Assembly: GCA_024138025.1 (NCBI GenBank)
Contig: JAMXBD010001361.1
Location: 310,001 to 374,000 of the forward strand
From: Combretum micranthum
Lineage: Eukaryota > Streptophyta > Magnoliopsida > Myrtales > Combretaceae
Reading direction: 5' to 3'
Length of the DNA: 64,000 nt
A model generated the notes under the pieces. That model did no database searches. It was not told where the DNA came from and worked only from the letters and a program-made list of their open reading frames with translations. Both the position numbers and the translations under genes were made by a program. This document shows, piece by piece, positions 48,973 through 60,304 of this stretch. The number at the start of each line of letters is the position of its first letter. Positions within the stretch are counted from its first letter, which is position 1.

Positions 48973-51900
48973 TGTAAGCCCTAGAAAATTTAGTAAATAA
49001 TTCTAAGATGAACTTCGAAAATAAACCTTAAAAATCACTCCAAATTAAAACCAAATATCGACAAGTCTTAAATCACGAACGAATCCAAAAAAAAAAAATT
49101 TCTTAATCATGAGAAAATAAAAATCCTTAAAAATAAAATAGGAACTCAGTGGTCTTCAAATTCAAAACCACGACGTACGAAAAATTCCATATTTAACTCC
49201 GACTTATAAAATCAGGTAATATAAAGCCCAAAAACAAATTATTAAAAAGTAAATAATGATTGACTTCGAAATAAAACTCAATTCAAGAATTCCGAAAACA
49301 TTAAGATATTAAATACTTACAAAAATGAAATGTAAAATAAATCTCTCAAATAAATATGTTGTATAAACATAAAATATCAGTTTCCAAATTGGCAAGGATC
49401 TAAACGGAAAATCATGGAAACCCTAACCGGAATAATAGCTAAGTCGGCAATCTAGCGCCCCTAACCCTAGAGGCCGAGATGTAGTTTAAATATGTAGAAT
49501 AGCTTATAGTAATATAAGTTTTCTTAAAAGTATTAGATTGGTAAATTTTTGACATATTTCGAACCCGTTCGGATACAGACTTCGAAAAGCGTGTCCCGGG
49601 GCTCGAGATATAAAAAATATATCAATTGTACCGTTAGACTCGTAATTTCATAAGATTTCTAAATATATCAGTTATATAATTTTTCGGGTTTTAAAAGTTA
49701 CAGTTATAACTTTTTTATCGTATTTCCATTATTACCGGTAATTGATTAGTCTTTTGCACTATTCATTCTTATTTCATTACAAAATTTTATTATTCTTATA
49801 AAGCCTTATATTTTTAGATAAATATTTTATATGTTATAGAAAATTCTGTTTTTCTAAAATTTAGTTCGTTTCGGGTCTTTACGGGATCAGATTCTGTTTA
49901 AGACCCGATACTAAAAATAAAATAAATTAATTTAATAATTGAAAAATATTTTAAAAATATTTTTATTTTCATAAAATAATTTTTTTAATTTTTCGGGTTA
50001 TAAAAATATCTTTTAGCCCATATTCGCGTATTTTGATCATACCGGTAACATATTTGTTAAAATACTAAAATAATTCAAATAATTATTTAATTTTAAATAT
50101 GAAAAATCTGCTACAAATATTTGGAAATTTTCTAATTTTATTTTATTTTAATTTATTTTATTAATAAAGTACTTTTACAACCCATACCTTCAAGTACACC
50201 TTACACATATCACTTCCTTTTCACTTCAATCTTTCTACACATTATTCCACACTCTTGGCAGAATTTTTGACCTTCTTTGCTGCCATTGTCCTTTATTTTC
50301 CTAATTTGACTAAAATAATTATTTTCCACTCCTTCTTAAAGAAGTTACATTACACATTAATTATACAATTCAATTTTGAGTCAAAATTCACAAAATCTCT
50401 CTCTCCTCCCTCTTTTCAGTGGACAGCTTCCTCCCCCCAAATTTGCCTTGTTTTATTTTTTTCTTCTTCATTCATTCATTTAATACACTTTTTTCTCTCT
50501 CCTTCATTTACTCATTTTTCCTTTTTCATTTTCATTTTCTCTCTCTTTTTCCTCTCTTTTCTTCTTCTTCTTGTTCTTGTTTCTTCATAAACAAGCTGCC
50601 CCCATTCTTCCATGAGCCTCCATGCATATTTCTTGAAGATTTTTAAGCAAATCTTCATCTCAAAGCCTCCATAGGTGATATAGGTAAAGTGTAATGAAGG
50701 TTTCATGCATCAAATGACCTTCCATAAGCTTAAAAGCTTAGGATGATGATGCCAAAAATGAAACACTCCTTTTCTCACTTTTATTATCTTGTATTTCAAT
50801 TATTTTCTTGTTTAAAGTTGATTATTTTGTAGATCTAAATTTTTGTAGCTTTGATTTTGTTTATGCCATAGATCTTGTTATTTAAGTTGTTATATTTGTT
50901 ATTTCTTATGATTTATGCATAGATCTATCATCCATATATTCATCTTAGTGATTCATCCATTTAAAACTAGTTCAAAAGACTAGATCTAGTGTTTTGAGTT
51001 CATAAATGCATTAGACCTTTGTTTATGTTCATGAACAACTTGCTATAACATGATGATGGTAGGAAAGTTGTAGGAAACTCAAGATCTATTTTATTTTCAA
51101 GCAAAATGTTTTTGAAAATTCGGATGAAAATGGGACCATATTTAGAAAAGTGATTTTTCAACTTCAAAATGTGTATTTTTCATTTAAAATGAAGGGCTTA
51201 GGGTATAGACAACATAAATGAATGATTTTGAAAAGTAAAGTTTAGATCTATGAGTTTATAGTTCATTACCATGGGTTTCTTTTAGATGTATGTTCATATT
51301 ATGTGTAGATCTTAGATTTGAACTTGAACAAAATTTGTGAAATTCGTATTTTGGCAAGACCCCCATTTAAAAACCACTTTCCAAGTGTCAAAGTGTAATT
51401 TTTACTTAAGAAAATGAAGGCTTAATATATGTATATCATCAAGACTTCTTTTTACAAGAATCTAATGTGATTTTCAAAAGTTATTTTCAAAATAAAAATC
51501 TTATTTTCGGATTTTGGTCAAGACATATTTTAAAAACATGTTTTCCAACTCAAAAATGAAGTTTTTATTTAAGAAATGAAAGGCTCATAAGATATGATAT
51601 GTAAGGAATGGATTTTCATAAGCTTAGATAGATTTTATCAAAAGATATGACCAAAAATAAATTTTCTAAATTCGGATCCCAACCAAGACCAATTTTTAAA
51701 ACCCATTTATCAACTCCAAAACTCATGTTTTATGTGAAAAATGAAGTATATAGGTAATAGGTATCATTAAGTAATGATTTTTACAAGTTAAAATGAGTTT
51801 AGGCATGAGTAATGTGTAAAACAAGTAATGGAATTAAAATGGAAAAATTTGAGTTAGTGATCAAATTGTCAAATTCGTAATTTAAGATGATGCATATGTA

Positions 51901-53964
51901 ATCACTTAGTATTTGAGCTCAAATTGCAAGTTTTATGTGTTAAATGAAGTCCTTAGACAATAGATGTAGTAAAGTCTTAAATTTTAATGCATTAAACAAG
52001 TTTTTCCCAAATGAATCATTAAAAAGTGGATTTTCTAAAATTCGGATTTTTGAGTAAATCATATTGGAAAACATATTTGCAAAGTGTAAAATGCAAATTT
52101 TTGTATAAGAATGAAGTCCTTAGTGTTATGTATGATTGAGCCCTAATTTTCTAAATATCAAATGATTTTTACTCAAAGGAATCACTCAAAAACCAATTTT
52201 TACCAAATTCGGATTTTGGAATCAACCCCACTTGAAAACATGTTTACAAGTGTAAAATGGAAATTTTTATGTAGAAATGAAGGTCATAAGTATATATATA
52301 ATGAAGACTCAATTTTGACAAAAATAATTATATTTTCTTAAGTAATAAATCCAAAACAAATGGAAATGATCAAAGTTAGAAAACTAAATTTTCAAAAAGT
52401 AGTTATAGTTGAAGTCTTGCAAAATAAGGAGTTCCAAATTTTCTTTTACCAAAAATCATCAAGATCATGCATACATGAAACTCATTTCATGCCATTCATG
52501 TTAGGAAATCACTCATATTGCATGTATAGCTAATTTATATAGTAGGAACATTACAAACATTTACGAAGCTATTTTTTGGAAATTGAAATTGTTGCTGCCC
52601 TAATTTGATCCGAACTTTTCGAAGCTTTAAAGTTTTCAAAACTTGAAAATAATATTATAATTAGGTAGATCTTTTGAAGTAGATAGAAATTGATATATAA
52701 TTTGCGAGATTCCGAGTTGAAATTTGCGAGATTCCGAGTTGAAATGACCAAGTTATGGCCGTTTTAAGTTGAAATTCCCGCTTAGGACGCGAATTGCGAA
52801 TTTGATAGTTTGAATGAGATAGTTTGGATTAGTTAAGTGATGAAATACTTATTAGAGTATTTCTTCCTTTTTAGGAGATCCCGAGATCGACGATTCCCTA
52901 CCACCGAACTATTAGTACTAGAAGACCGGTGATCCAATGGCCGAGTGAGTTTTCTCCTTGTTTTGTTACCTTGATTGTGCTTGTAGTTAGTTGCATTAGA
53001 TTATAGAAACAAGATAAAAATCGATATGAATGGGGATAGGATATATGATGAGGCTGTGATGAATGTATGCCAAAGAATACTAAAGCATATCGAAATCACA
53101 ATTTGATTGGATAACTGCACTGCTCATATTATTTTTGTTATGTGTATGATATTGGCTGGTCACTCTAAAGAATGTATAAATATTTTGACCTAAGCAAAAA
53201 GTAAATTGATCATGCATCGCATCAGACATATTGCATTTGGTAGCGTGCTACTCCTACGCAGGTCGATCGGTATGGTTCGAGGACTCGTTTGGATAATGAG
53301 ACCCGGGATCAGAGCTCATTCATAGGAAACTAAGGCGCATCAAGGATGCATTCCATATGTAAGCCTAGCCGAGGCGAGTGCTATGAGCCGAGAGCTTGGG
53401 GACTAGCAGCAGTCGTGCAGATTTCAATACCATCCCTAACCCAAGATACGGAGGGCGTAAATCCGTTCTGTGTGTGGGTTCCGGATACCCATACATAATT
53501 GCTTACTTACGTATTTGTTCATGCATAGCATATGATTGATTAATGCTTGCTTGTTCTGGTACGAAACTAAGGGAATTCTCACTAAGCTAGTGTAGCTTAT
53601 ACCCCAATAGTTGTTTAAATGAACAGGTTATCTCAAGAATGCAAAGTGAGGATCGAGATGGTTGAAGCCGAGAATGGCTTCGGGATTCCAGCAAGAAATG
53701 AGAATGTGGATGAATGTAATTGAAGTTGAATGATTTGTATTTTGAAGTATAGTGGTTTGCATCAAAAGTATAGTGGATTTTATTTCCTTTACATTGTTAC
53801 TCAATTGTATCAACATAAAATGTATCATTCCGATGTGTCTCCTTTATGTGTTAGACGCCTTGTACATAGTATAGAAGCCTTCGCGTGACTGAGGTGGTCA
53901 TTCTTAGGCTTTAATATTGTGTACAGCGGACTGCCACGTTTAGGATACCCTCCAGGGCGTGACA
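48973..53964 (+). repeat. Solo LTR in E2 integrase, 4992 bp
   Basis: TGTAAGCCCTAG (48973) to AGGGCGTGACA (53964), flanked by GTAGC (48968-48972) and GTGGC (53965-53969), one A/G difference. This is the longest LTR class here; partial relatives are 1-2366, 19712-24480 and 32439-33174. First-exon donor CATAG|GTGATA (50674/50675), AUG exon 52875-52944, and a 21-bp tandem duplication around 52700-52742 just before the conserved block. The open frame at 50255-50590 is pyrimidine-rich leader sequence. Confidence 0.92.
52875..52944 (+). other. Putative AUG-bearing leader exon in LTR
   Basis: Acceptor cctttttag (ends 52874), 70 nt ending ATGGCCGA, then GTGAGT. ATG at 52937-52939, the only ATG in the exon. 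Confidence 0.6.
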
Positions 53965-54059
53965 GTGGCATCTAAATCGTAGAATGATAACTGTTGTTGT
54001 ATGCAAACTCTACTGAAGGTAGGTGTGCGTCCCAACTACCTTTAAACTCTATCACACAA
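53965..54059 (-). pseudogene. E2 integrase fragment (about 30 codons)
   Basis: Short coding piece between two solo LTRs, equivalent to E1 40160-40245. It covers the segment just before the LPYEVLYG motif (WDAHLP, VEFAYNN type). It is recognised by alignment with E1. Confidence 0.8.
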
Positions 54060-54667
54060 TGTCACGCCCCATAGGGTACCCTATACGTAACAGTCCGCCA
54101 CATGCCATACAAGATTCCCGAATTACCGCCTTAGTCCTTCGGGGGTCTCATATAGATGTAAGGCATACCTTTACGACAATAGAATACAAGTCCAAATGGA
54201 GATAAAAGCTTAACTTGGCATACATTAGCAGTAGGATATAACTCATGATGCGTAAATAAACATTACATTTACTAAGGGGCATTCCCCCGCAAAAGAATAT
54301 TTAATGGCCTTATACAGTCATCGAAAGTCTTAAAAGTTTCCTATGGAAGTCTAAACAGAAATTCCAACTTCTAGAGGAAACTCCTAGCTCTTGTACCTGC
54401 GCAGTCGGGTCACGCTGTCTAAGCCAGATATTTGGTAGCTGCAAAAGGAAGAAACTGTAGGGACGTAAGCTAACTAGCTTAGTGAGTGAAATCTTCCACA
54501 ATAACATTCATGTCACAATAGTTCAAACAAGTGATTATACAAACAAGTGAATGCACCAAACACATGAGAGCAACATACATATGACCATCCGAAAATCATA
54601 TGTGGATGGACTTGTGCCCTCCATCCCGGGTTAGCTAATTAACGAATACTGCGGTACTAACTTTATG

Positions 54668-54800
54668 CCGTTTATGGTTCACGGGTAACCAACAATTATT
54701 TCGTTTCTGGATCACGATTAACCAACTAATTAATCTCGTTTGTGGATCACGATTAACCAATCAATTAATCTCGTTTATGGATCACGATTAACCACCCAAT
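54668..54800. repeat. 35-bp minisatellite inside LTR
   Basis: Units starting cgttt(c/g/a)tggatcacgatta at 54702, 54737 and 54772, plus a diverged unit at 54668. The same place in other LTRs carries 2-4 units of related 33-35 bp repeats. Confidence 0.85.
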
Positions 54801-55095
54801 GCTAATGCTCCTTCCCATTATGATATGCATATGTCTGAATTTGGCATTAGTCCGAATAGTTGATTAAGTCATTTCATTCAGGCGATCAAACAATTTCTCA
54901 AACAATACATCATAACCAACTACACAACCAGAAATTATCACCCGGTTTCGATATTCTTATTTTGAGTTCTCATATCATCATCAACATACAATTTCCGATT
55001 ATTCCCCATCATACATATTCATTTCACTCAGCCTACATTCTAGTGCACTAATTTATCAAGTACATACAATAAATTAATTGGGAAGAGAAACTCAC

Positions 55096-55165
55096 TCTGC
55101 CATTGGTTCGTCGATCTCTTAGTAATAATAATCCAGGGGTAAAGACTCGACGTCCTCGGGTTCGC
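55096..55165 (-). other. Putative AUG-bearing leader exon in LTR
   Basis: Minus strand: TGTTTAG acceptor, 70 nt ending ATGGCAGA, then GTGAGT. ATG at 55101-55103. Confidence 0.58.
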
Positions 55166-56692
55166 CTAAACACAAAAGAAACAGCCGAATAAGTATTCTA
55201 CCATCTAAGAATACCAAAAACTCTAAGACAACTTAGTGAAATCGAAATTCGCGTCATTTCCGAAGTTTCGATTTAAAATGGTTATAACTTGGTCGTTTTA
55301 ACTCGGAATTTCGCAAATTTTATATCGATTTCTATCTACTTCGAAAGAGCTTTCTAAATTTGAAGCTTAAATCAAGTTTTGAAAATATTTAAGCCTCGGA
55401 AATGAAGGATCAGTTCTGACCAGCGGTTATGTTGATTCCAAAAATGTGATTTTCATGAACGTTCTTGAGGATTCCCAATGTAGAATTAAAATGAATGTCA
55501 TGGTAATGAATTTCCCTATCATGAATGTCATGATATGAACTCTTATGTGCCTAATTTTTCATAAATTTTTTTAGATTAAAAGAATTTAGATAACCTTTAT
55601 CTTAGGAAACCATTTCTTGCTATTGGTTAACTAATAAATTTGGTACACTTGGTCACACTTACTTATTCTAAGCATTTTTCTTAGGAAAATCCTATTTACT
55701 CTAAAGAAAAATTGACCCTTACATTAACTATATCCTAAGGCCTTTATTTCTCTAATTAAATCTTCATTTGTAAGCTTATAAGTGAGTCTTATACTAGGGT
55801 GAGTCAAAAAATCCGAATTTAGCAAATTTTATTTTTAAGTTGATTCTCTTAAGAAAAATGCATTTTATACTTAGAACTTTAGGTATTTATTTTACCTATA
55901 CCCTAAGGACTCCATTTATTCAAGAAAATACCATTTTTGAGGTTGGAATACTAGTGTTTTCTAACCATCTATTGATTATTACGAATTTTGCTTACAAGAC
56001 TTTCAACTCAAAACTTCTATTAGACTTCATCTCTTGTTTTAAATATTTTCTTTAGTAAAAACTCATTTAAACTCATGAAAAATATCATCAAACATCATCT
56101 ATCACCTATAGGCTTCATTTTTCTTATAAAATACATGTTTTGATGTTGATAAAAGGGTTTTTAAACTAGGTTTTCCATGTCATCCGAATTTACCCTATTC
56201 CATTCCTTGAAAAGAGTTTTCCTTTTTGGGTTCATTAACTCATCTACCTATAGATCTATATACTAGCAAGATTATTTACTCAAGACAAAAGTCTTGATGA
56301 CCATTAATGCACAAAAACTCAAAATAGAGATGAGATCTTAAATGCCTACATGAATATGAATGATAAAATGATAGATCTACTATCTTAAATGCTTAAATAG
56401 ATTTTGAAAATATAAAAACTAAATTTTTATGGAAGATCTTTTATTCAAAACAGCTTTTTGATGGATGATCATGAAGCTCATGGCATGAAAGCTTGTTTAA
56501 ATGCAAGATTTACTTTGTAATGGTTTGGTATTCTTGTATTGATATTTCCTTGTCCCTAGCAAGAGCTCATGGGGATCTTTATGTGGAAATACTCAAGAAT
56601 ATCCTTGCCATTATAAGGATTTAAGGGTAAAAGAAGCAAAGTTCTTTTACTTAAAGTAAAAATAGAAGACAAATGGAAAGATAAAAAAAAGT

Positions 56693-56715
56693 TGTGTGTG
56701 TGTGTGTGTGTGTGG
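56693..56715. repeat. (GT)n microsatellite
   Basis: About 11 GT repeats within the leader region of the LTR 54060-57518. Confidence 0.9.
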
Positions 56716-57518
56716 AGCATGAAGCTCACGGCAAGGGAGTGGGGAAGGAGAGAAAAATGAGAGCTTTTTACCTTTTAGGAAATTTGAAATGAGAAGAATG
56801 AAGTGAGAGAGAGAAAAAGTAGTTTATATATAAAGTGAAATTAGGTTAAATAAGGTAAAATAAGTTAAAAAAAATTTGCACAATGGAGCTCAATTGGGGG
56901 GAATCACACCGGCCATGCTATGAAGGGAGGGGACTTGATTTTGATTTAACTTGTTTTGATAGATTTGTGTATTAAATGTCATAATTTGTAATAATTATTT
57001 AGAGACAAATAATTCTTGGAAAAGAAAATGTAATTGAGTGTTTGTAAGGATGTAAGAGTAGGGTGTGGTTTGTGAGTGTAGTAGATTGTACTTGTGAATA
57101 GTAATGAATAGTAATCAAGATAACTTAATTACCGGTAGTAAGAAAATACGAATAAAAAGACTATAACTGTATTTTTCATAAATCGTAAAATTATGAAATT
57201 TATATTTTTGAAATCCTTATTTGATTTCGATTCAAATGAGTATTCATGAGTAATTTTTTGAAATTCAAGTTCCACGGCACGTTTTTCTATAACGGGTCTC
57301 AGGAAGGCCCGAAATTGAAATTTTCTCAAAATCTGATCTTTTCTTGTTTTGAAATATATTCAAGATTAAATTTTCTTATAAAAGCTTCTTAATTGGGAAT
57401 CGAGGAAAAGCCAGATTTAGGGTTCCTAGTTCTCACTCCAATCTTAAGCTACTCCGGTTTAGGGTTTTGGTTTCCGGTTCTCGAGTCTTCTTGGTTACTC
57501 GAAAAACTGGGGTTTACA

Positions 57519-58171
57519 CACAAGCTCGTAACAGATCCTCCAAAGTTTGTATTGTCATCTCCGATTGACCGTCTGTTTGAGGGGGTAAGCAGTACTGAAG
57601 TGCAGCTTAGTTCCCATTCATTTTTGCCAGCTTACCCAAAATTTGGATACTAACCTTGGGACTCGGTCGTAGACTATTCCAGCGGGTACTCCATGCAAGC
57701 GTACTATTTGTCTTATGTACATTCTTGCTAACTTGTACATGGAGTACATCATGTTCATTGGAAGGAAATGTGCCGTCTTTGTCAATCGATCTACTATGAC
57801 CCAAATTGCATCATATCCAGCCGACATCCTTGGTAATCCACACACAAAATCCATTGTGACTTGGTCCCATTTCCACTCGGGTATTTGCAGGGTTTCAGAA
57901 GTCCACCAGGCCTTTGGTGCTCTACCTTTACTTGTTGGCATATGGGACATTTCAACACAAAATATGCTACGTCTCTCTTCATGCCGTTCCACCAATAGTG
58001 GCTCTTCAGGTCTTGGTACGTCTTTGTTCCTCCTTGATGCATGGTGTATCCGGAGTGATGTGCCTCTTCCATGATTTCCTTTCTTATGTCCTCGTCATCC
58101 GGAACACATAATCTGCCTTTCATTCTTACCATTTCATCCTCATCTACGGTGAAATCGGTGTACCTTCCTTC
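57519..58171 (-). pseudogene. E2 integrase, N-terminal zinc domain and core
   Basis: Reading down the minus strand from 58132 (RMKGRLCVPDDEDIRKEI) comes an HHCC zinc-binding domain (HHSGYTMH, later CPICQQVK). A frameshift near 57850-57890 leads into the core in another frame (WDQVTMDFVCGLPRM with the first catalytic Asp, then VDRLTKTAHFLPMN). The second catalytic site has decayed: VYDRVPRLV stands where E1 has VSDRDLRF. More frame damage precedes the cut at 57518, and the DGQSER Glu region lies across 57540-57600 in broken form. E1 (39502-40536) is the better copy of the core. Confidence 0.88.
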
Positions 58172-58899
58172 CTACACCTCTTTCTTAATCTTCAGAATTG
58201 CCTCGTCATATCGTTGGGCCTCCTTGATTCTTTCTACTAAGGTAGGTTCCAAGACTAGGCTAGCGATTTCCGCTTCCGCACTTTGCCCTATGAACTCAAT
58301 GCTCATTCTTTCAAATTCCTTTATCAACCCTTTCTTGTCAGTGAGCAAAGAGGCTATTTCCCTATAATTCTTCTTGCTTAGGGCATCTGCAACTGCGTTT
58401 ACTCTCCCTGGACAGTAGTTGATTCTAAGGTCGTAATCTTTGATGAGCTCCAACCATCTCCATTGCCGCATATTTAGTTCCTTTTGTGTAAATAGATACT
58501 TGAGGCTCTTATGGTCGGTGTAAATCTCGCACCTTTGTCCATACAAGTAGTGCCTCCACAACTTAAGTGCGAACACAACAGCGGCTAACCCCAGATCATG
58601 GGTGGGATAGTTTTGCTCATGAAGTTGGAGTTGTCGGGATGCATAAGCGATTACTTTTCCATCTTGCATCAACACACATCCAAGACCATTCCTTGACGCA
58701 TCGCTGTGCACTGTGTAGGAGTTCTCGGGGTCTGGTAGAATTAGAATCGGGGCAGAGACAAGTCTTTTCTTTAGCTCCTGGAAACTTTGTTTTCTCTTGT
58801 CTATCCAGATAAACTTTTCTTCCTTTTGGGTTAACTGTGTGAGGGGTTTGGCGATGGTTGGAAAATTCTTCACAAACTTCCTATAATATCAAGCCAAAC
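58172..58899 (-). pseudogene. E2 RNase H domain
   Basis: About 233 open codons. The connection region ([21 protein letters not shown]) is followed by RNase H with [12 protein letters not shown] (first catalytic Asp), [36 protein letters not shown] (later Asp) and [11 protein letters not shown]. The catalytic Glu expected two residues after the THD motif is Gly ([10 protein letters not shown]), so the enzyme is probably inactive. A TGA just upstream (LA, stop, YYRKF) separates it from RT. Confidence 0.9.
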
Positions 58900-59568
58900 C
58901 GAGAAAACTTCTCACCTCAGTCACAGTTTTAGGTTGCTTCCAATCCATTACTGCCTTGATCTTCTCAGGGTCCACCGATATTCCTTCTCCAGATATCACA
59001 TGTCCTAGGAAAGATATTCGATCCAACTAAAAGTCACACTTAGATAGCTTGGCATACAATTTATGCTCACGCAAGGTCTGTAATGCCATTCTTAAGTGTT
59101 CCTCATGTTGCTCTCGCGTCTTTGAGCACATCAGAATATCGTCGATGAAGACTATCATGCACTTATCCAACAGAGGCTTATATACTCTATTCATAAGATC
59201 CATGAAAGCTGCTGGTGCGTGGTTAAACCAAAAGGCATTACTAGAAACTTGAATGTCCGTAGCGAGTTCTGAAATCTGTCTTAGGCACATCCTTAGGTTT
59301 AATCCTTAACTGATGGTATCTTGATCGTAGATCGATCCTCGAAAAGACACTTGCTCCTTGGAGTTGGTCAAAAAGATCATCGATTCTTAGGAGGGGGTAT
59401 TTGATCTTGATGGTAACTTATTAAGCTCCCGGTAGTCAATGCATAAGCGCATGGAACCATCCTTCTTCTTTACAAATAATGCTGGTGCTCCCCAAGGTGA
59501 CACACTTGGTCAGATAAAACCTTGACCCAACAAATCTTGCAGTTGAGTCTTTAACTCCTTGAGCTCCA
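58900..59568 (-). pseudogene. E2 reverse transcriptase, frameshifted
   Basis: Reverse transcriptase of E2. The N-terminal motifs ([29 protein letters not shown]) lie near 59410-59510, then a one-base loss breaks the frame. [14 protein letters not shown] and DVPKT follow near 59290-59350, then another break at the FLVMPFGLT motif. The palm segment 59290-59027 is open and has the catalytic FIDDIL motif (YxDD type). The conserved Gly of LRSGYHQ is Arg here. At least three lesions make it non-functional. Confidence 0.9.
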
Positions 59569-60149
59569 CTAGTGCCATTCTATAGCATGCTTGGATATTG
59601 GTTCTGTATTGACCAATAGGTCGATTTCGAAATCGATCTCTCTCTTAGGTGGCAATCCAAGCAATCCGTCCGGAAACACGTCTGGGAATTCCTTCACTAC
59701 GGATATAAATCCAAGCTCAGGCTTTTCTTCTTCTTCTTCATCCAGGTTACTAAGGTTGATTTCATCATCGTCCATTAACTCGAACGAGTTTAACTTTACC
59801 ATGGATTCACCTTTGAACACTACTTCACATCCACTTTGGTCCTTAAACTTCACTTCCTTTTGGTTACAATCCACTAAAGCGTTGATAGATGTCAACCAAC
59901 TCATACCCAAGATTACTTCGTATTTGCTCATCTCCAAGATTATTAGGTCACACTTAGAGTGGCTTCCTTGTATCTCCATTGGACAGCCTTTAAGCATTTC
60001 CTTTGTCGTTACTATGCTTCCGGTGGAGGTCTTAACTCGAAAACCGGTAGCGATAGTATCTACGGGTAACCCAATTTGCTTAGCCAGGCTAACGGTGATA
60101 AAAGAATGGGTAGCTCCCGTATCGAACAAAGCATAAGCGGGTTGACTAG
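59569..60149 (-). pseudogene. E2 aspartic protease
   Basis: Retroviral-type aspartic protease: AYALFDTGATHSFI carries the catalytic DTGA, followed by SLAKQIGLPV and later VILGMSWLT (the ILG flap-end motif). Downstream an acidic linker (DDDEINLSNLDEEEEE) leads to FPDVFPDGLLGLPPKREIDFEIDL, the usual start of RT. The frame shifts just after NTEPI. The reading frame opens at the candidate splice acceptor CGTAG (exon start 60149). No ATG precedes the DTGA motif, so it was made as part of a Gag-Pol fusion. Confidence 0.88.
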
Positions 60150-60304
60150 CTACGAGTATGTGTCATGCACTCGAATTTTTATGCTAATTACGAGACTGGT
60201 ATACTTAAGCTAATCGCGGGTATAAAACTTTATACTTGTATCATAGGAATTGAACATAGGAAATTTAATAACTTCCATCAAAGAAAAGGGGTTTCGATCC
60301 TAAC
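60150..60304 (-). other. Candidate 155-nt intron between gag and protease
   Basis: Minus strand: gag ends in ACAG|GTTAGG and protease opens after TCGTAG|CTAG. Removing 60150-60304 puts gag and protease in one frame; left in place, the gag frame meets three stops and protease is in another frame. The segment is AT-rich. E0 has the same GTTAG border and related sequence at about 27960-28060. There is no RNA evidence. Confidence 0.45.

Larger units (their letters stand above)
54060..57518 (-). repeat. Solo LTR in E2 integrase, 3459 bp, perfect target duplication
   Basis: Minus-strand LTR from tgtcacgcccc (54060) to ggggtttaca (57518) with identical CACAA flanks (54055-54059, 57519-57523). TATA 56823-56834, first donor AA|GTAAAAG (exon end 56651), AUG exon 55096-55165, three to four 35-bp minisatellite units (54668-54800) and a (GT)n run (56693-56715). 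Confidence 0.95.

Noticed and set aside
42350..54110. TGTCACGCCCC...GGGGCGTGACA ends looking like terminal inverted repeats of a large DNA transposon
   Set aside because: They are the same LTR end in opposite orientations. Each block starts TGTAA and ends GTGACA with its own 5-bp duplication, and no transposase is present.
59591..60136. 181-codon plus-strand open frame opposite the protease, and other plus-strand frames over gag, RT and RNase H
   Set aside because: They are antisense shadows of the minus-strand pol domains, whose motifs are clear.
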